A stretch of DNA of 64,000 nt from Gallaecimonas sp. GXIMD4217 (GTDB lineage Bacteria; Pseudomonadota; Gammaproteobacteria; Enterobacterales; Gallaecimonadaceae): contig NZ_CP149925.1 in the NCBI RefSeq assembly GCF_038087665.1, positions 372,001-436,000 on the forward strand, read 5' to 3'. The translations under genes and the position numbers were made by a program. Below the pieces are notes generated by a model. That model was not told the DNA's origin. It worked only from the letters and a program-made list of their open reading frames with translations, and did no database searches. Shown piece after piece: positions 1 to 10,929 of the stretch (positions are counted from its first letter, which is position 1; each line of letters begins with the position of its first letter).

Positions 1-2523
1 CAAACCGCACAGCTGGTTGATCTGATCAAGAACCCGCCCGCCGGTGAAGAGGAGTTCCTGCTGGATCTGCTCGCCAACCGCATCCCGCCGGGCGTGGACG
101 AAGCCGCCTATGTCAAGGCCGGCTTCCTGGCCGCCATCGCCAAGGGCGAGGCCAGCTCCCCGATCCTGAGCAAGGAAAAAGCCACCGAGCTGCTGGGTAC
201 CATGCAGGGCGGCTACAACATCGCACCGCTGATCGCGCTGCTGGACGACGCCACCCTGGCCCCCATCGTGGTCAAGGCCCTGTCCAACACCCTGCTGATG
301 TTCGATGCCTTCCACGACGTGGTCGAGAAGATGGAAGCCGGCAACGCCAGCGCCAAGCAGATCGTCGAGAGCTGGGCCAACGCCGAGTGGTTCACCAACC
401 GCGCCCCCCTGGCCGACAAGCTGACCCTGACCGTGTTCAAGGTGCCCGGTGAGACCAACACCGACGACCTGTCCCCGGCCCAGGACGCCTGGTCCCGCCC
501 CGACATCCCCCTGCACGCCCTGGCCATGCTGAAGATGTCCCGCGACGGCATCAACCCGGACAAGGACGGCGAGATCGGCCCCATCAGCACCATCGAGAAG
601 CTGAAGGAAAAGGGCTTCCCCCTGGCCTACGTGGGTGACGTGGTCGGTACCGGCTCCTCCCGCAAGTCCGCCACCAACTCCGTGCTCTGGCACATGGGCG
701 ACGACATTCCCTTCGTGCCCAACAAGCGCGGCGGCGGTGTCTGCCTGGGCGGCAAGATAGCCCCCATCTTCTTCAACACCATGGAAGACGCCGGCGCCCT
801 GCCCATCGAAGTGGACGTGTCCAAGCTCAACATGGGCGATGTCATCGACGTCTACCCCTATGAAGGCAAGGTCACCAAGCACGATTCCGACGAGGTGCTG
901 GCCACCTTCGAACTCAAGACCGACGTGCTGCTGGACGAAGTCCGCGCCGGCGGCCGTATTCCGCTGATCATCGGCCGCGGCCTGACCGACAAGGCCCGCG
1001 AGGCCCTGGGTCTGGGTCACTCCGAGGTGTTCCGCCGCCCCGCCGACGTGCAGGATTCCGGCAAGGGCTACACCCTGGCCCAGAAGATGGTCGGCAAGGC
1101 CTGTGGCGTGACCGGCGTGCGCCCCGGCCAGTACTGCGAGCCCAAGATGACCACGGTCGGCTCCCAGGACACCACAGGTCCCATGACCCGTGACGAGCTC
1201 AAGGATCTGGCCTGCCTGGGCTTCTCCGCCGATCTGACCATGCAGTCCTTCTGCCATACCGCCGCCTATCCCAAGCCGGTGGACGTGCAGACCCACCACA
1301 CCCTGCCGGACTTCATCATGAACCGCGGCGGCGTGTCCCTGCGCCCGGGTGACGGCGTCATCCACTCCTGGCTGAACCGCATGCTGCTGCCCGACACCGT
1401 CGGCACCGGCGGCGACTCCCACACCCGTTTCCCGCTGGGTATTTCCTTCCCGGCCGGCTCCGGCCTGGTGGCCTTTGCCGCCGCCACCGGCGTCATGCCG
1501 CTGGACATGCCCGAGTCCATCCTGGTGCGCTTCAAGGGCGAGATGCAGCCCGGTATCACCCTGCGTGATCTGGTCCACGCCATTCCCTACTTCGCCATCC
1601 AGCAGGGCCTGCTGACCGTGGAGAAGCAGGGCAAGAAGAACGCCTTCTCCGGCCGCATCATCGAGATCGAGGGTCTGCCGACCCTGAAGGTGGAGCAGGC
1701 CTTCGAGCTGGCCGACGCCACCGCCGAGCGCTCCGCCGCCGGCTGTACCATCAAGCTGGACAAGGAGCCGGTCACCGAGTACCTGCAGTCCAACATCGTC
1801 ATGCTGAAGTGGATGATCAGCGAAGGCTATGGCGACCGCCGTACCATAGAGCGCCGCATCAGCGCCATGGAAGCCTGGCTGGCCAACCCCGAGCTGATGG
1901 AAGCCGATGCCGACGCCGAGTATGCTGAGGTGATCGAGATCGACCTGGCCGAGATCAAGGAGCCCATCCTGTGCGCCCCCAACGACCCGGACGACGCCCG
2001 TCTGCTGTCCGAGGTGGCCGGCGACAAGATCGAAGAGGTCTTCATCGGCTCCTGCATGACCAACATCGGTCACTTCCGCGCCGCCGGTAAGCTGCTGGAC
2101 AAGTTCGCCGGTGCCCTCAGCACCCGCATGTGGATCGCCCCGCCGACCAAGATGGACAAGGACCAGCTCACCGAGGAAGGCTATTACGGCATCTTCGGCC
2201 GCGTTGGCGCCCGCATCGAGATCCCCGGCTGCTCCCTGTGCATGGGTAACCAGGCCCGCGTTGCCGACAACAGCACAGTGGTGTCCACCTCCACCCGTAA
2301 CTTCCCGAACCGCCTGGGCAAGGGCGCCAACGTCTACCTGGCCTCCGCCGAACTGGCGGCCGTGGCCGGTATCCTTGGCAAGCTGCCGACCCCGGCCGAG
2401 TACCTGGAATACGCCCGTGAGCTGGATGCCACCGCCGCCGACACCTACCGCTACCTGAACTTCGATCAGCTGCCGCAGTACACTGCCAAGGCCGACGAAG
2501 TGATAGTGCAGCAGGCCGTCTAA
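1..2523 (+). CDS. acnB: Aconitate hydratase B (5' end outside window)
   Basis: Bifunctional aconitase / 2-methylisocitrate dehydratase of the TCA cycle, a cytoplasmic [4Fe-4S] enzyme. The reading frame is open from base 1 and 840 codons are present; alignment from memory with E. coli AcnB (865 aa) places base 1 near residue 26, so only the extreme N-terminus is missing. Visible family marks are the N-terminal HEAT-like stretch [15 protein letters not shown] (here [11 protein letters not shown]), the swivel-domain [16 protein letters not shown], the GGDSHTRFP block, and the cluster cysteines in [10 protein letters not shown] and [12 protein letters not shown]. An internal GTG at 94 is not the start. 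Followed by a strong terminator and then yacL, the same order as in E. coli. Identification is secure. Confidence 0.98.
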   Translation, partial: QTAQLVDLIKNPPAGEEEFLLDLLANRIPPGVDEAAYVKAGFLAAIAKGEASSPILSKEKATELLGTMQGGYNIAPLIALLDDATLAPIVVKALSNTLLMFDAFHDVVEKMEAGNASAKQIVESWANAEWFTNRAPLADKLTLTVFKVPGETNTDDLSPAQDAWSRPDIPLHALAMLKMSRDGINPDKDGEIGPISTIEKLKEKGFPLAYVGDVVGTGSSRKSATNSVLWHMGDDIPFVPNKRGGGVCLGGKIAPIFFNTMEDAGALPIEVDVSKLNMGDVIDVYPYEGKVTKHDSDEVLATFELKTDVLLDEVRAGGRIPLIIGRGLTDKAREALGLGHSEVFRRPADVQDSGKGYTLAQKMVGKACGVTGVRPGQYCEPKMTTVGSQDTTGPMTRDELKDLACLGFSADLTMQSFCHTAAYPKPVDVQTHHTLPDFIMNRGGVSLRPGDGVIHSWLNRMLLPDTVGTGGDSHTRFPLGISFPAGSGLVAFAAATGVMPLDMPESILVRFKGEMQPGITLRDLVHAIPYFAIQQGLLTVEKQGKKNAFSGRIIEIEGLPTLKVEQAFELADATAERSAAGCTIKLDKEPVTEYLQSNIVMLKWMISEGYGDRRTIERRISAMEAWLANPELMEADADAEYAEVIEIDLAEIKEPILCAPNDPDDARLLSEVAGDKIEEVFIGSCMTNIGHFRAAGKLLDKFAGALSTRMWIAPPTKMDKDQLTEEGYYGIFGRVGARIEIPGCSLCMGNQARVADNSTVVSTSTRNFPNRLGKGANVYLASAELAAVAGILGKLPTPAEYLEYARELDATAADTYRYLNFDQLPQYTAKADEVIVQQAV

Positions 2524-2543
2524 GGCTGGTGCCTGAAATGAAT

Positions 2544-2574
2544 AAAAAGCCCCGGCAATGCCGGGGCTTTTTTT
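2544..2574 (+). terminator. Intrinsic terminator after acnB
   Basis: GCCCCGGC / GCCGGGGC stem with an AAT loop followed by seven T. It lies 20 bases after the acnB stop and isolates acnB from yacL. Confidence 0.9.
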
Positions 2575-2625
2575 ATGACCGGCCGGATCGGTTAGAATGC
2601 CCGCCCCATCCAGACCGGTTTTGTT

Positions 2626-2994
2626 ATGGAACACGAATTTCGCTACGACAGCTACCAGGGCCGCTTCCGGGTGCGCCTGGAATACGGCTTCCACGCCCTG
2701 GGGGCCTGGCTGGAGGAAGAGCTGGGGCCGGACCGGGCCAGGGGCGAGCAGCTGCTGGCGCGGCTGGCGGCCCTGGGGCCCCAGGACGAGCTGCTGGTGC
2801 CGGGCCGGGAGTGGCAGCTGTGGCTGAGTCGCCAGGAGGTGGAGGTGCGCCATGGCAGCCTGTCCCTGGCGGCCGAGGAGGTGATGGAGCCGGATCTGTC
2901 CTTGAGCGACGAGGATCTCTGCTGCCTCTGCGGCAGTGACGACTTCAAGGCCCTGCTCAAGGCCTGGCTGGCCTTCGTGGCTGCACCAAGATAG
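2626..2994 (+). CDS. yacL: YacL family protein (UPF0231)
   Basis: 122-aa small acidic cytoplasmic protein of unknown function. It starts MEHEFRYDSYQGRFRVR, comparable with the E. coli YacL start MDYEFLRD..GVVKVR, and retains the family's E-W-x-LW block (REWQLWL), the V.VRHG.L segment and the C-terminal LSLSDEDLCCLCG..DF motif (E. coli: YDEESLSLCGVEDF). The position immediately after acnB also matches enterobacteria. The ATG follows a short leader after the acnB terminator. The stop codon is embedded in the NtrC-like site of the downstream glnK promoter region. The family is recognised; no biochemical role can be assigned from sequence. Confidence 0.88.
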   Translation: MEHEFRYDSYQGRFRVRLEYGFHALGAWLEEELGPDRARGEQLLARLAALGPQDELLVPGREWQLWLSRQEVEVRHGSLSLAAEEVMEPDLSLSDEDLCCLCGSDDFKALLKAWLAFVAAPR

Positions 2995-2998
2995 TGCA
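2982..2998. promoter_or_regulatory. NtrC-type enhancer site upstream of glnK
   Basis: TGCACCAAGATAGTGCA is a 17-bp imperfect palindrome with TGCAC and GTGCA half-sites separated by seven bases. It closely matches the classical NtrC site TGCACCAACATGGTGC. Its centre is about 120 bp before the expected sigma54 start, a normal enhancer distance. A second, shorter TGCA..TGCA element follows at 3007-3022 and is less convincing. Confidence 0.7.
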
Positions 2999-3062
2999 AC
3001 GGGTGTTGCATCTTTGTGCAAATCTCGTGAATTTAAATCCAGTTGAAAGCTCAACTCTTTGA

Positions 3063-3470
<408 letters not shown>

Positions 3471-3481
3471 GGAGAGACGCC

Positions 3482-4690
3482 ATGGAATACATCATCAACA
3501 CCTTTTTCCTGCTGGTCTGCGGCGCCCTGGTCATGTGGATGGCCGCCGGCTTCACCATGCTGGAGGCCGGCATGGTGCGGGCCAAGAACACCACAGAGAT
3601 CCTCACCAAGAACCTCTGCCTCTATGCCATTGCCTGCCTGACCTACCTGCTGTGGGGTTACGGCCTGATGTACCAGGGCAATGCCGAGGGCGCCTGGCTG
3701 CCGGCCTGGTTCGCCGGGGTGGGGCAGGAGGGGGGCGACGCCGGCCACGCCCTGGGAGCGGACTTCTTCTTCCAGGCGGTGTTCGTGGCCACCACCATGT
3801 CCATCGTTTCCGGCGCCGTGGCCGAGCGCATGAAGCTGTCCAGCTTCCTGCTGTTCTGCCTGATCCTGACCGGGCTCTTGTACCCGGTGGAGGGTTTCTG
3901 GACCTGGGGCGGCGGCGCCCTGGCCAAACTGGGTTTCGTGGACTTTGCCGGCAGTGCCATAGTGCACCTGGCCGGGGCCAGCGCCGCCCTGGCCGGGGTG
4001 TTGCTGCTGGGGCCCCGCAAGGGCAAGTACGGCCGCGACGGCCGCATCTACCCCATACCGGGTTCCAACATGCCGCTGGCGGCCCTGGGCACCCTGATCC
4101 TGTGGATGGGCTGGCTGGGCTTCAACGGCGGTTCCCAGCTGGCCTTGGCCAGCCGGGAAGACGCCAGTGCCGTGGCGACCATCTTCGTCAACACCAACTC
4201 GGCGGCGGCGGCCGGGGTGCTGGCGGCCATGGCCTACTGCAAGCTGCGTTGGGGCAAGGCGGATCTGACCATGATCCTCAACGGTGCCCTGGGGGCCCTG
4301 GTGGCCATCACCGCCGATCCGCTGTCGCCCAGCCTGCTGGGGGCGGCGGCCATAGGCGCCCTGGCAGGCCTGCTGGTGGTGCCGGCCATCACCTTCATCG
4401 ACCGGCTGCGCATCGACGATCCGGTCGGCGCCATTTCGGTGCACGGTGTCTGCGGCGCCCTGGGCGTGCTGCTGGTGCCACTCAGCAACGACGAGGCCAG
4501 CCTGCGGGTGCAGGTGCTGGGCCTGCTGGCCATCGGCGGCTGGGTGTTCCTGAGTTCGCTGGCGGCCTGGTGGGGGCTGAAGAAGAGTTTCGGGATCCGG
4601 GTCAGCGAGGAGGACGAGCTGGCCGGCATGGACAAGAGCGACTGCGGCATAGACGCTTACCCGGAGTTCGTCACCCTCAAGCGCAGTTGA
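3482..4690 (+). CDS. amtB: Ammonium transporter AmtB
   Basis: 402-aa inner-membrane Amt/Rh family ammonium channel with about 11 hydrophobic helices. The two pore histidines of the family are present in IVHLAGASAA and in ISVHGVCGALG, and GWLGFNGGS corresponds to the E. coli GWFGFN segment at the periplasmic gate. The protein has no cleaved leader of the E. coli AmtB kind: the first residues MEYIINTFFLLVCGALVMWM run directly into helix 1, as in the shorter Amt subfamily whose second helix starts EAGMVRAKN. It forms an operon with glnK and ends in a bidirectional hairpin shared with argR. Confidence 0.94.
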   Translation: MEYIINTFFLLVCGALVMWMAAGFTMLEAGMVRAKNTTEILTKNLCLYAIACLTYLLWGYGLMYQGNAEGAWLPAWFAGVGQEGGDAGHALGADFFFQAVFVATTMSIVSGAVAERMKLSSFLLFCLILTGLLYPVEGFWTWGGGALAKLGFVDFAGSAIVHLAGASAALAGVLLLGPRKGKYGRDGRIYPIPGSNMPLAALGTLILWMGWLGFNGGSQLALASREDASAVATIFVNTNSAAAAGVLAAMAYCKLRWGKADLTMILNGALGALVAITADPLSPSLLGAAAIGALAGLLVVPAITFIDRLRIDDPVGAISVHGVCGALGVLLVPLSNDEASLRVQVLGLLAIGGWVFLSSLAAWWGLKKSFGIRVSEEDELAGMDKSDCGIDAYPEFVTLKRS

Positions 4691-4691
4691 G

Positions 4692-4715
4692 AAAAAGGGG
4701 CCGATGGCCCCTTTT
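4692..4715. terminator. Bidirectional terminator between amtB and argR
   Basis: AAAAGGGGCC GAT GGCCCCTTTT has A- and T-runs on both sides, so it can terminate amtB rightward and argR leftward. It touches the argR stop codon. Confidence 0.85.
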
Positions 4716-5173
4716 CAGCGGAACAGCTCCTGCAGCATCTGCAGGGTCTTGTCCAGCTGGGAGACCTTGGTGGGGGCCACCAGTATGGTGTCGTCACCTG
4801 CTATGGTGCCGAGGATACCGTCGGCCTTGGTGAAGGAGTCCAGCAGGCGGGCAATGAGCTGGGCAGAGCCGGGACTGGTCTTGATCACCACCACCGACTC
4901 GTTGTGGTCTATGTCCAGCACCAGCTGCTTGAGCTGGCTGGAGGCGGTGGGCACGCCAAGCTCCGGGGGCAGGCAGTAGACCATCTCCTGGCGGGCGTTG
5001 CGGGTACGCACGGCGCCGAACTTGGTCAGCATCCGCGAGACCTTGGATTGGCTGATGTTGTCGAAGCCCTGGGCCTGCAGGGCCTTGACGATCTCGCTTT
5101 GGGAACCGCAGCTTTCTTCCTTGAGCAGTTGCTTGAATGCTTTGACCAGTGCTTCCTGGGTAGGGTTAGCCAT
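4715..5173 (-). CDS. argR: Arginine repressor ArgR
   Basis: 152-aa hexameric arginine-responsive DNA-binding protein. The N-terminal winged helix contains [25 protein letters not shown], nearly identical to E. coli ArgR. The C-terminal oligomerisation and arginine-binding part contains [29 protein letters not shown] and [11 protein letters not shown], with the GTIAGDD arginine-binding signature. It is transcribed away from the mdh side, as in Vibrio, Aeromonas and E. coli, where argR and mdh are adjacent and divergent; here a periplasmic binding-protein gene lies between them. No strong ARG box pair could be made out in its upstream region. Confidence 0.96.
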   Translation of the reverse strand: MANPTQEALVKAFKQLLKEESCGSQSEIVKALQAQGFDNISQSKVSRMLTKFGAVRTRNARQEMVYCLPPELGVPTASSQLKQLVLDIDHNESVVVIKTSPGSAQLIARLLDSFTKADGILGTIAGDDTILVAPTKVSQLDKTLQMLQELFR

Positions 5174-5267
5174 GCCTTGTCCTTTGGGATCTCATTCATC
5201 ATTATTGTCGTTCTGGTTCCGGGATCTTACCATGAGGTCCCCCCTTGGGGGCCATGGTCTGCCGAGA

Positions 5268-6044
5268 ATGTTAAAACGGAGTGAATTCGACTTGCCTAAA
5301 GCCGCTGCCCTGCTGTTCAGTGCCGTCGCCGGCCTGCTGTATTGTGGCTCCGCCCTTGCCAAGGTCGAGCCCAAGGCCCTGATCGTTGCCACTGAAACCA
5401 CCTATAGGCCTTTTGCCTATGTGGCCCAAGACGGCCAGGTGGTGGGCATCGACATCGAGATCGCCCGAGCCCTGTGCCGGCAGATCAAAAGGATCTGCGA
5501 CATCCAGGACAGGCCCTTCGACAGCCTGCTGGATGACGTGGAAGAGGGCCGGGTGGACATGGCCATTGCCGCCCTGGACATCACCTCTGAGCGCCGCGCC
5601 CAGGTGGCCTTTTCCGATCCCTATTACCGCAACGAGGCGGTCTATGTGACCCTGGCCAAGCTGCCCACCGCCTCGGCCCTGGGCGGCGACATAGGGGTGC
5701 AGAACGGCTCCAGCCACATGGCCTACCTCATCGCCGAGAAAAAGTGGAACATCATTCACTTCGAGACCTACAGCGACGCCCTGCAGGCATTGAAGCAGGG
5801 CCGGATCAGCGCCGTCTTCGCCGACCGCCTGGTGGCCACCGCCTGGCTCGAGAACCGGGGCGGCCAGCAGCTGCGCATCGTCGGCAACAAGGTGCGCAGC
5901 CTGCGTCACTTCGGGCGCGGCATGGGCATTGCCGTCAATCAGGACAACGAGGCGCTGTTGGAACTGGTCAACGACGGACTGGATGCCCTGGAGGCGTCCG
6001 GTGAGCTGGAGCGCATCCTCGAGCGCTACATGCCCGGCCATTGA
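5268..6044 (+). CDS. Periplasmic amino-acid-type substrate-binding protein (SBP family 3)
   Basis: 258-aa exported solute-binding protein of the family-3 (ArtJ/HisJ-like) fold. A signal peptide with core AAALLFSAVAGLLYCGSALA is followed by the family start ALIVATETTYRPFAYVAQDGQVVGIDIEIA, then MAIAALDITSERRAQVAFSDPYY, the classical SBP_bac_3 signature, and a C-terminal GIAVNQDNEALLELVND segment. I chose ATG 5268; a TTG at 5292 preceded by GGAG at ten bases also gives a good signal peptide and cannot be excluded. No ABC permease or ATPase gene is adjacent, so it is an orphan binding protein. Location next to argR suggests arginine or another basic amino acid, but that is inference. Confidence 0.82.
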   Translation: MLKRSEFDLPKAAALLFSAVAGLLYCGSALAKVEPKALIVATETTYRPFAYVAQDGQVVGIDIEIARALCRQIKRICDIQDRPFDSLLDDVEEGRVDMAIAALDITSERRAQVAFSDPYYRNEAVYVTLAKLPTASALGGDIGVQNGSSHMAYLIAEKKWNIIHFETYSDALQALKQGRISAVFADRLVATAWLENRGGQQLRIVGNKVRSLRHFGRGMGIAVNQDNEALLELVNDGLDALEASGELERILERYMPGH

Positions 6045-6153
6045 TTTACATCCCCTTCAAGACCCTTCCACCTGGCGCTGATTGTTTTTTAACGACCGAT
6101 CCAGTAAGGTGCTGCGCGAACCTGAACAGGTCCACTACATGGGAGAAAATGCA

Positions 6154-7089
6154 ATGAAAGTAGCCGTTCTTGGCGCCGCCGGTGGTATCGGTCAGGCCCT
6201 GTCCCTGCTGCTCAAGACCCAGCTGCCCGCTGGTTCCGAACTGGCCCTCTATGATGTCGCCCCGGTTGTCCCCGGTGTTGCCGTCGACCTGAGCCACATC
6301 CCCACCGCCGTCAAGGTGAAAGGTTTCGGCAAGGACGACCTGCAGGCCGCCCTGACCGGTGCCGACGTGGTGCTGATCCCCGCCGGTGTACCCCGCAAGC
6401 CGGGCATGGACCGCGCTGACCTGTTCAACGTCAACGCCGGTATCGTCCGTACCCTGGTGGAAGGCATCGCCGACCACTGCCCCAAGGCCATGATTGGTAT
6501 CATCACCAACCCGGTCAACACCACCGTCGCCATCGCCGCCGAGACCCTGAAGGCCAAGGGCGTTTACGACAAGAACCGCCTGTTCGGTGTGACCACCCTG
6601 GACGTGATCCGCGCCGAAACCTTCGTTGCCGAAGCCAAGGGCCTGAACCCGGCCGACGTCAAGATCAACGTCATCGGCGGCCACTCCGGCGTGACCATAC
6701 TGCCGCTGCTGAGCCAGCTGGGCCTGGATTTCTCCGACGAGGAAATCGCCTCCCTGACCCACCGCATCCAGAATGCCGGTACCGAGGTTGTTGAAGCCAA
6801 GGCCGGTGGCGGCTCCGCTACCCTGTCCATGGGTCAGGCCGCGGCCCGTTTCGGCCTGAACCTGGTCCGCGCCCTGAGCGGTGAAGAAGGTGTTGTCGAG
6901 TGCGCCTATGTGGAAGGCGGCTCCGAGCACGCCCGCTTCTTCGCCCAGCCTGTGCGCCTAGGCAAGAAGGGTGTCGAAGAAGTGCTGTCCTACGGCGACA
7001 TCTCCGCCTTCGAAGCCGATGCCCTCAGCGGCATGCTGGACACCCTGAAGAAGGACATCACCATCGGTGAGGAATTCGTCAACGCCTAA
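6154..7089 (+). CDS. mdh: Malate dehydrogenase (NAD)
   Basis: 311-aa TCA-cycle enzyme oxidising malate to oxaloacetate. The start [22 protein letters not shown] contains the NAD-binding GAAGGIGQ loop. Substrate-binding arginines lie in [23 protein letters not shown] and the catalytic histidine motif [15 protein letters not shown] follow. It matches E. coli Mdh end to end (312 aa). A frame extension upstream to 6082 exists, but a GGGAGA ribosome site seven bases before ATG 6154 and family alignment fix the start. It ends at a strong terminator. Confidence 0.98.
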   Translation: MKVAVLGAAGGIGQALSLLLKTQLPAGSELALYDVAPVVPGVAVDLSHIPTAVKVKGFGKDDLQAALTGADVVLIPAGVPRKPGMDRADLFNVNAGIVRTLVEGIADHCPKAMIGIITNPVNTTVAIAAETLKAKGVYDKNRLFGVTTLDVIRAETFVAEAKGLNPADVKINVIGGHSGVTILPLLSQLGLDFSDEEIASLTHRIQNAGTEVVEAKAGGGSATLSMGQAAARFGLNLVRALSGEEGVVECAYVEGGSEHARFFAQPVRLGKKGVEEVLSYGDISAFEADALSGMLDTLKKDITIGEEFVNA

Positions 7090-7105
7090 GGTGGGACGAG
7101 TCCGG

Positions 7106-7131
7106 AAAAGGCGCCTTGCGGCGCCTTTTTT
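7106..7131 (+). terminator. Intrinsic terminator after mdh
   Basis: AAAAGGCGCC TTGC GGCGCC followed by six T, 17 bases after the mdh stop. Confidence 0.9.
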
Positions 7132-7141
7132 GTGCCATGAA

Positions 7142-7165
7142 AAAAGGAGCCTTCAGGCTCCTTTT
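7142..7165 (-). terminator. Terminator of ispB
   Basis: AAAAGGAGCC TTCA GGCTCCTTTT. Read leftward it follows the ispB stop and ends in a run of T before the mdh terminator, so the convergent mdh and ispB genes each have their own hairpin. Confidence 0.8.
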
Positions 7166-7182
7166 CGTCTTTTTCTTCGAGA

Positions 7183-8154
7183 CTAGCTGCGCCTTTCCAC
7201 GGCGATACGGGCCAGGGCGGCCAGGGCCTCCTTGTAGGGGCTGTCCGGCAGCACCGCCAGGGCGGCAATGGCCTTCTCGGACTCTTCCACGGCCCGCCGG
7301 TAGGTGTAGTCCAGGGAGCCGTGCTGCTGCATGGCGGCCAGGATGGGCTCCAGCAGCTCGCGACCGTCGCCTTTCTCGATGGCGCTGCGGATCAGCGCCG
7401 CCTGCTCTTCACTGCCATGGCTCATGGCGTGCAGCAGCGGCAGGGTCGGTTTGCCCTCGGCCAGGTCGTCGCCCAGGTTCTTGCCCAGCTCGGCGGCATC
7501 GGCATCGTAGTCGAGCAGATCGTCGATGAGCTGGAAGGCGGTGCCCAGGTACATGCCGTAGTCCTGCAGGCCCTGCTCGATGGTCTCGTCGTTGCCATTG
7601 ATGACGGCCGCCAGGCGGGTGGCGGCCTCGAACAGCTTGGCCGTCTTGCAGTAGATGACGTCCAGGTAGCGCGCTTCGGTGGTGTCGGGGTCGTTGCAGT
7701 TCATCAGCTGCATTACTTCCCCTTCGGCGATGACATTGGTGGCATCGGCCAGGATCCGCATCACCTTCATGGAGTCCAGATCCACCATCATCTGGAAGGC
7801 TCGGGTATAGAGGAAGTCGCCCACCAGTACCGAGGCCTGGTTGCCGAACAGGGCATTGGCGGTTTCCCGGCCCCGGCGCAGGGTGGATTCGTCGACCACG
7901 TCGTCGTGGAGCAGGGTGGCGGTGTGGATGAACTCCACTATGGTGGCCAGCTTGACGTGCTTGTCACCTTCATAGCCAAGGGCCCTGGCGGCCAGTACCG
8001 CCAGCATGGGGCGCAGCCGCTTGCCGCCGGCATTGACGATGTAGAAACCAAGCTGGTTGATGAGGGCAACGTCGGAACTCAGTTGTTCCGAAATGGCTTC
8101 GTTCACGGCCGCCATGTCGGCGGCGCTGAGTTCGCGGATCTGGTTGATGTCCAT
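7183..8154 (-). CDS. ispB: Octaprenyl diphosphate synthase
   Basis: 323-aa trans-polyprenyl diphosphate synthase that makes the ubiquinone/menaquinone side chain. Both aspartate-rich Mg-diphosphate motifs are visible: LLHDDVVDES at about residue 82-91 and LIDDLLDYD at about 207-215. The GGKRLRPML substrate motif near residue 44 and the KNLGDDLAEGKPTLPLLHA motif after the second Asp-rich region are intact. It is divergent from rplU-rpmA, the standard arrangement in gammaproteobacteria. Chain length (C40) is inferred from the family, not read from sequence. Confidence 0.95.
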   Translation of the reverse strand: MDINQIRELSAADMAAVNEAISEQLSSDVALINQLGFYIVNAGGKRLRPMLAVLAARALGYEGDKHVKLATIVEFIHTATLLHDDVVDESTLRRGRETANALFGNQASVLVGDFLYTRAFQMMVDLDSMKVMRILADATNVIAEGEVMQLMNCNDPDTTEARYLDVIYCKTAKLFEAATRLAAVINGNDETIEQGLQDYGMYLGTAFQLIDDLLDYDADAAELGKNLGDDLAEGKPTLPLLHAMSHGSEEQAALIRSAIEKGDGRELLEPILAAMQQHGSLDYTYRRAVEESEKAIAALAVLPDSPYKEALAALARIAVERRS

Positions 8155-8319
8155 CTTTCGCTTCTAAAGGCTGCGCAAGGCCTGTATTCTGGACGGCAAT
8201 TGGCGGCCATCTTACACCAAAGGGAAGGGGGTTAACATCCTGACCGGGGTAGGCTGGCCGGCGCCGTCTGCGGATGCTGGCGGGCTGGACGTTTTTTCGA
8301 CTTTTTATTGGTGATCGAC

Positions 8320-8348
8320 TTGCCGCGCCAGTCCCTCTTCTGTAGAAT
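8320..8348 (+). promoter_or_regulatory. Sigma70 promoter of rplU-rpmA
   Basis: TTGCCG (8320-8325) and TAGAAT (8343-8348) are separated by 17 bases. The start would be near 8355, giving a leader of about 65 bases before rplU. The remaining stretch back to ispB (8155-8319) shows no further clear element. Confidence 0.75.
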
Positions 8349-8373
8349 ACGCGCCCTATTGTAAGGTTTTAAG

Positions 8374-8397
8374 CGCACCCGTTTTCATGCCGGTGCG
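8374..8397 (+). promoter_or_regulatory. Hairpin in the rplU leader
   Basis: CGCACC (8374-8379) pairs with GGTGCG (8392-8397) around a 12-base loop, within the short 5' leader. Position and lack of a T-run suit a translational control element, as known for several ribosomal-protein leaders; function here is inferred only. Confidence 0.4.
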
Positions 8398-8420
8398 GAC
8401 AGAATACGGAGTAACTATCC

Positions 8421-8732
8421 ATGTACGCGGTTATCCAAAGTGGCGGTAAGCAACACCGTGTAGCTGAGGGCGATGTTGTTCGCCTGGAGAAGCTTGACCT
8501 GGAAACCGGCGCTGCCGTCGATTTCGACAAGGTGCTGATGGTTGCCAACGGCGAAGAAGTCAAAGTTGGCGCCCCTTACGTTGACGGCAGCAAGGTTACT
8601 GCTGAAGTCGTAGCTCACGGTCGTGGCAAGAAGGTCAAGATCGTCAAGTTCCGTCGCCGTAAGCACTCTCGCAAGCAGATGGGCCACCGTCAGTGGTTCA
8701 CTGAAGTCAAGATCACTGGCATCAGCGCCTAA
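8421..8732 (+). CDS. rplU: 50S ribosomal protein L21
   Basis: 103 aa, full length for the family (E. coli 103). It starts [25 protein letters not shown], the L21 signature, and has the basic segment [22 protein letters not shown] and the C-terminal FTEVKITGI. It binds 23S rRNA in the large subunit. GGAGTAACT precedes the ATG. First gene of a two-gene unit with rpmA, 17 bases apart. Confidence 0.99.
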   Translation: MYAVIQSGGKQHRVAEGDVVRLEKLDLETGAAVDFDKVLMVANGEEVKVGAPYVDGSKVTAEVVAHGRGKKVKIVKFRRRKHSRKQMGHRQWFTEVKITGISA

Positions 8733-8749
8733 GTAAGGAGTAACTCAGC

Positions 8750-9007
8750 ATGGCACACAAAAAGGCAGCCGGTTCTACTCGTAACGGTCGCGATTCCGAA
8801 AGCAAACGCCTGGGTGTTAAGCGCTACGGCGGTGAATCCGTACTGGCCGGCAACATCATCGTTCGCCAGCGTGGCACCAAGTTCCACGCCGGTGACAACG
8901 TAGGCGTGGGCAAAGACCACACTCTGTTCGCTACTGCCGATGGCAAAGTGAAGTTCGAAGTGAAGGGTCCCAAGAACCGCAAGTTCGTGAGCATCGTTAC
9001 CGAATAA
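8750..9007 (+). CDS. rpmA: 50S ribosomal protein L27
   Basis: 85 aa, the same as E. coli L27. It starts [28 protein letters not shown]; the flexible N-terminus reaches toward the peptidyl-transferase centre. The ATG directly begins the mature AHKK form, so no Firmicutes-type cleaved extension exists. Codon choice is more biased than in neighbours, as expected for a highly expressed gene. Followed by a terminator, then obgE. Confidence 0.99.
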   Translation: MAHKKAAGSTRNGRDSESKRLGVKRYGGESVLAGNIIVRQRGTKFHAGDNVGVGKDHTLFATADGKVKFEVKGPKNRKFVSIVTE

Positions 9008-9025
9008 GTCGCTGCTCACCGCTTG

Positions 9026-9052
9026 AAAGCCCCGCCCAGAGCGGGGCTTTTT
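9026..9052 (+). terminator. Intrinsic terminator after rpmA
   Basis: AAAGCCCCGC CCAGA GCGGGGCTTT plus T-run, 18 bases after the rpmA stop. Confidence 0.88.
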
Positions 9053-9085
9053 GTTATGCTCCGTCCTATGCTAAGGATCCTTTGA

Positions 9086-10267
<1,182 letters not shown>

Positions 10268-10280
10268 TCTCGCTCCCAGA

Positions 10281-10308
10281 AGCCGCGCTGCCCAGCGCGG
10301 CTTTTTTT
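10281..10308 (+). terminator. Intrinsic terminator after obgE
   Basis: AGCCGCGCT GCCC AGCGCGGCT followed by T-run; separates obgE from folA. Confidence 0.88.
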
Positions 10309-10346
10309 GTTAAGCTGCGCTCACTTGTGACCACAGAACGCAGCAT

Positions 10347-10862
10347 ATGATCCTCTCCCTGGTGGCCGCCATGGCCCATGACCGCATCATCGGCAAGGAC
10401 AACCAGATGCCCTGGCACCTGCCGGCCGATCTCAAACACTTCAAGGCCGTGACCCTGGGCAAGCCGGTGCTGATGGGCCGCAAGACCTTTGCCAGCATAG
10501 GCCGGCCATTGCCGGGCAGGCGCAACCTGGTGGTGAGTCGGCAGCCCGATCTGCATATCGAGGGGGTGGAGACCTTCACCAGCGTGGAAGCGGCCCTGGC
10601 AAGCTGCAGCGGCGTGGCGGAGGTGATGGTGATCGGCGGCGGCCAGATCTACCAGCAGCTGCTGCCCAGGGCCCAGCGCCTGTACCTGACCTTGATCGAT
10701 GCCGACCTCGACGGCGACACCCGTTTTCCCGACTGGCAGTCGGCCGGTAGCTGGCGGGAGCTGGAACGAAGTGAGCATCACGCCGACGACCGCAACGGTT
10801 ACAATTTGACCTTTATCACCTTTGAACGCATGGGCCAAGGCACTTTAGCGCAGACCGATTGA
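10347..10862 (+). CDS. folA: Dihydrofolate reductase
   Basis: 171-aa NADPH-dependent reductase of dihydrofolate to tetrahydrofolate. Conserved marks: MILSLVAAMAHDRIIGKDNQMPWHLPADL (Met20-loop region with W-x-L-P and the active-site Asp in the PADL segment), GKPVLMGRKTF, GRPLPGRRNLVVSR, and VMVIGGGQIYQQLLP. Slightly longer than E. coli FolA (159 aa) because of a C-terminal tail after the TFER strand. The ATG follows a weak ribosome site. No terminator seen after it. Confidence 0.96.
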   Translation: MILSLVAAMAHDRIIGKDNQMPWHLPADLKHFKAVTLGKPVLMGRKTFASIGRPLPGRRNLVVSRQPDLHIEGVETFTSVEAALASCSGVAEVMVIGGGQIYQQLLPRAQRLYLTLIDADLDGDTRFPDWQSAGSWRELERSEHHADDRNGYNLTFITFERMGQGTLAQTD

Positions 10863-10929
10863 GTGCGGGTAAGCGGCTTGTTAGGATGGCATGTGCTACT
10901 TGCTATCTTTGTTCCAGAAAGGTTGTCCC

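Noticed and set aside
5185..5295. ARG-box-like half sites between argR and the binding-protein gene
   Set aside because: Only single ATTCA/TGAAT halves are present; the second halves of the 18-bp consensus do not match, so no operator is claimed.
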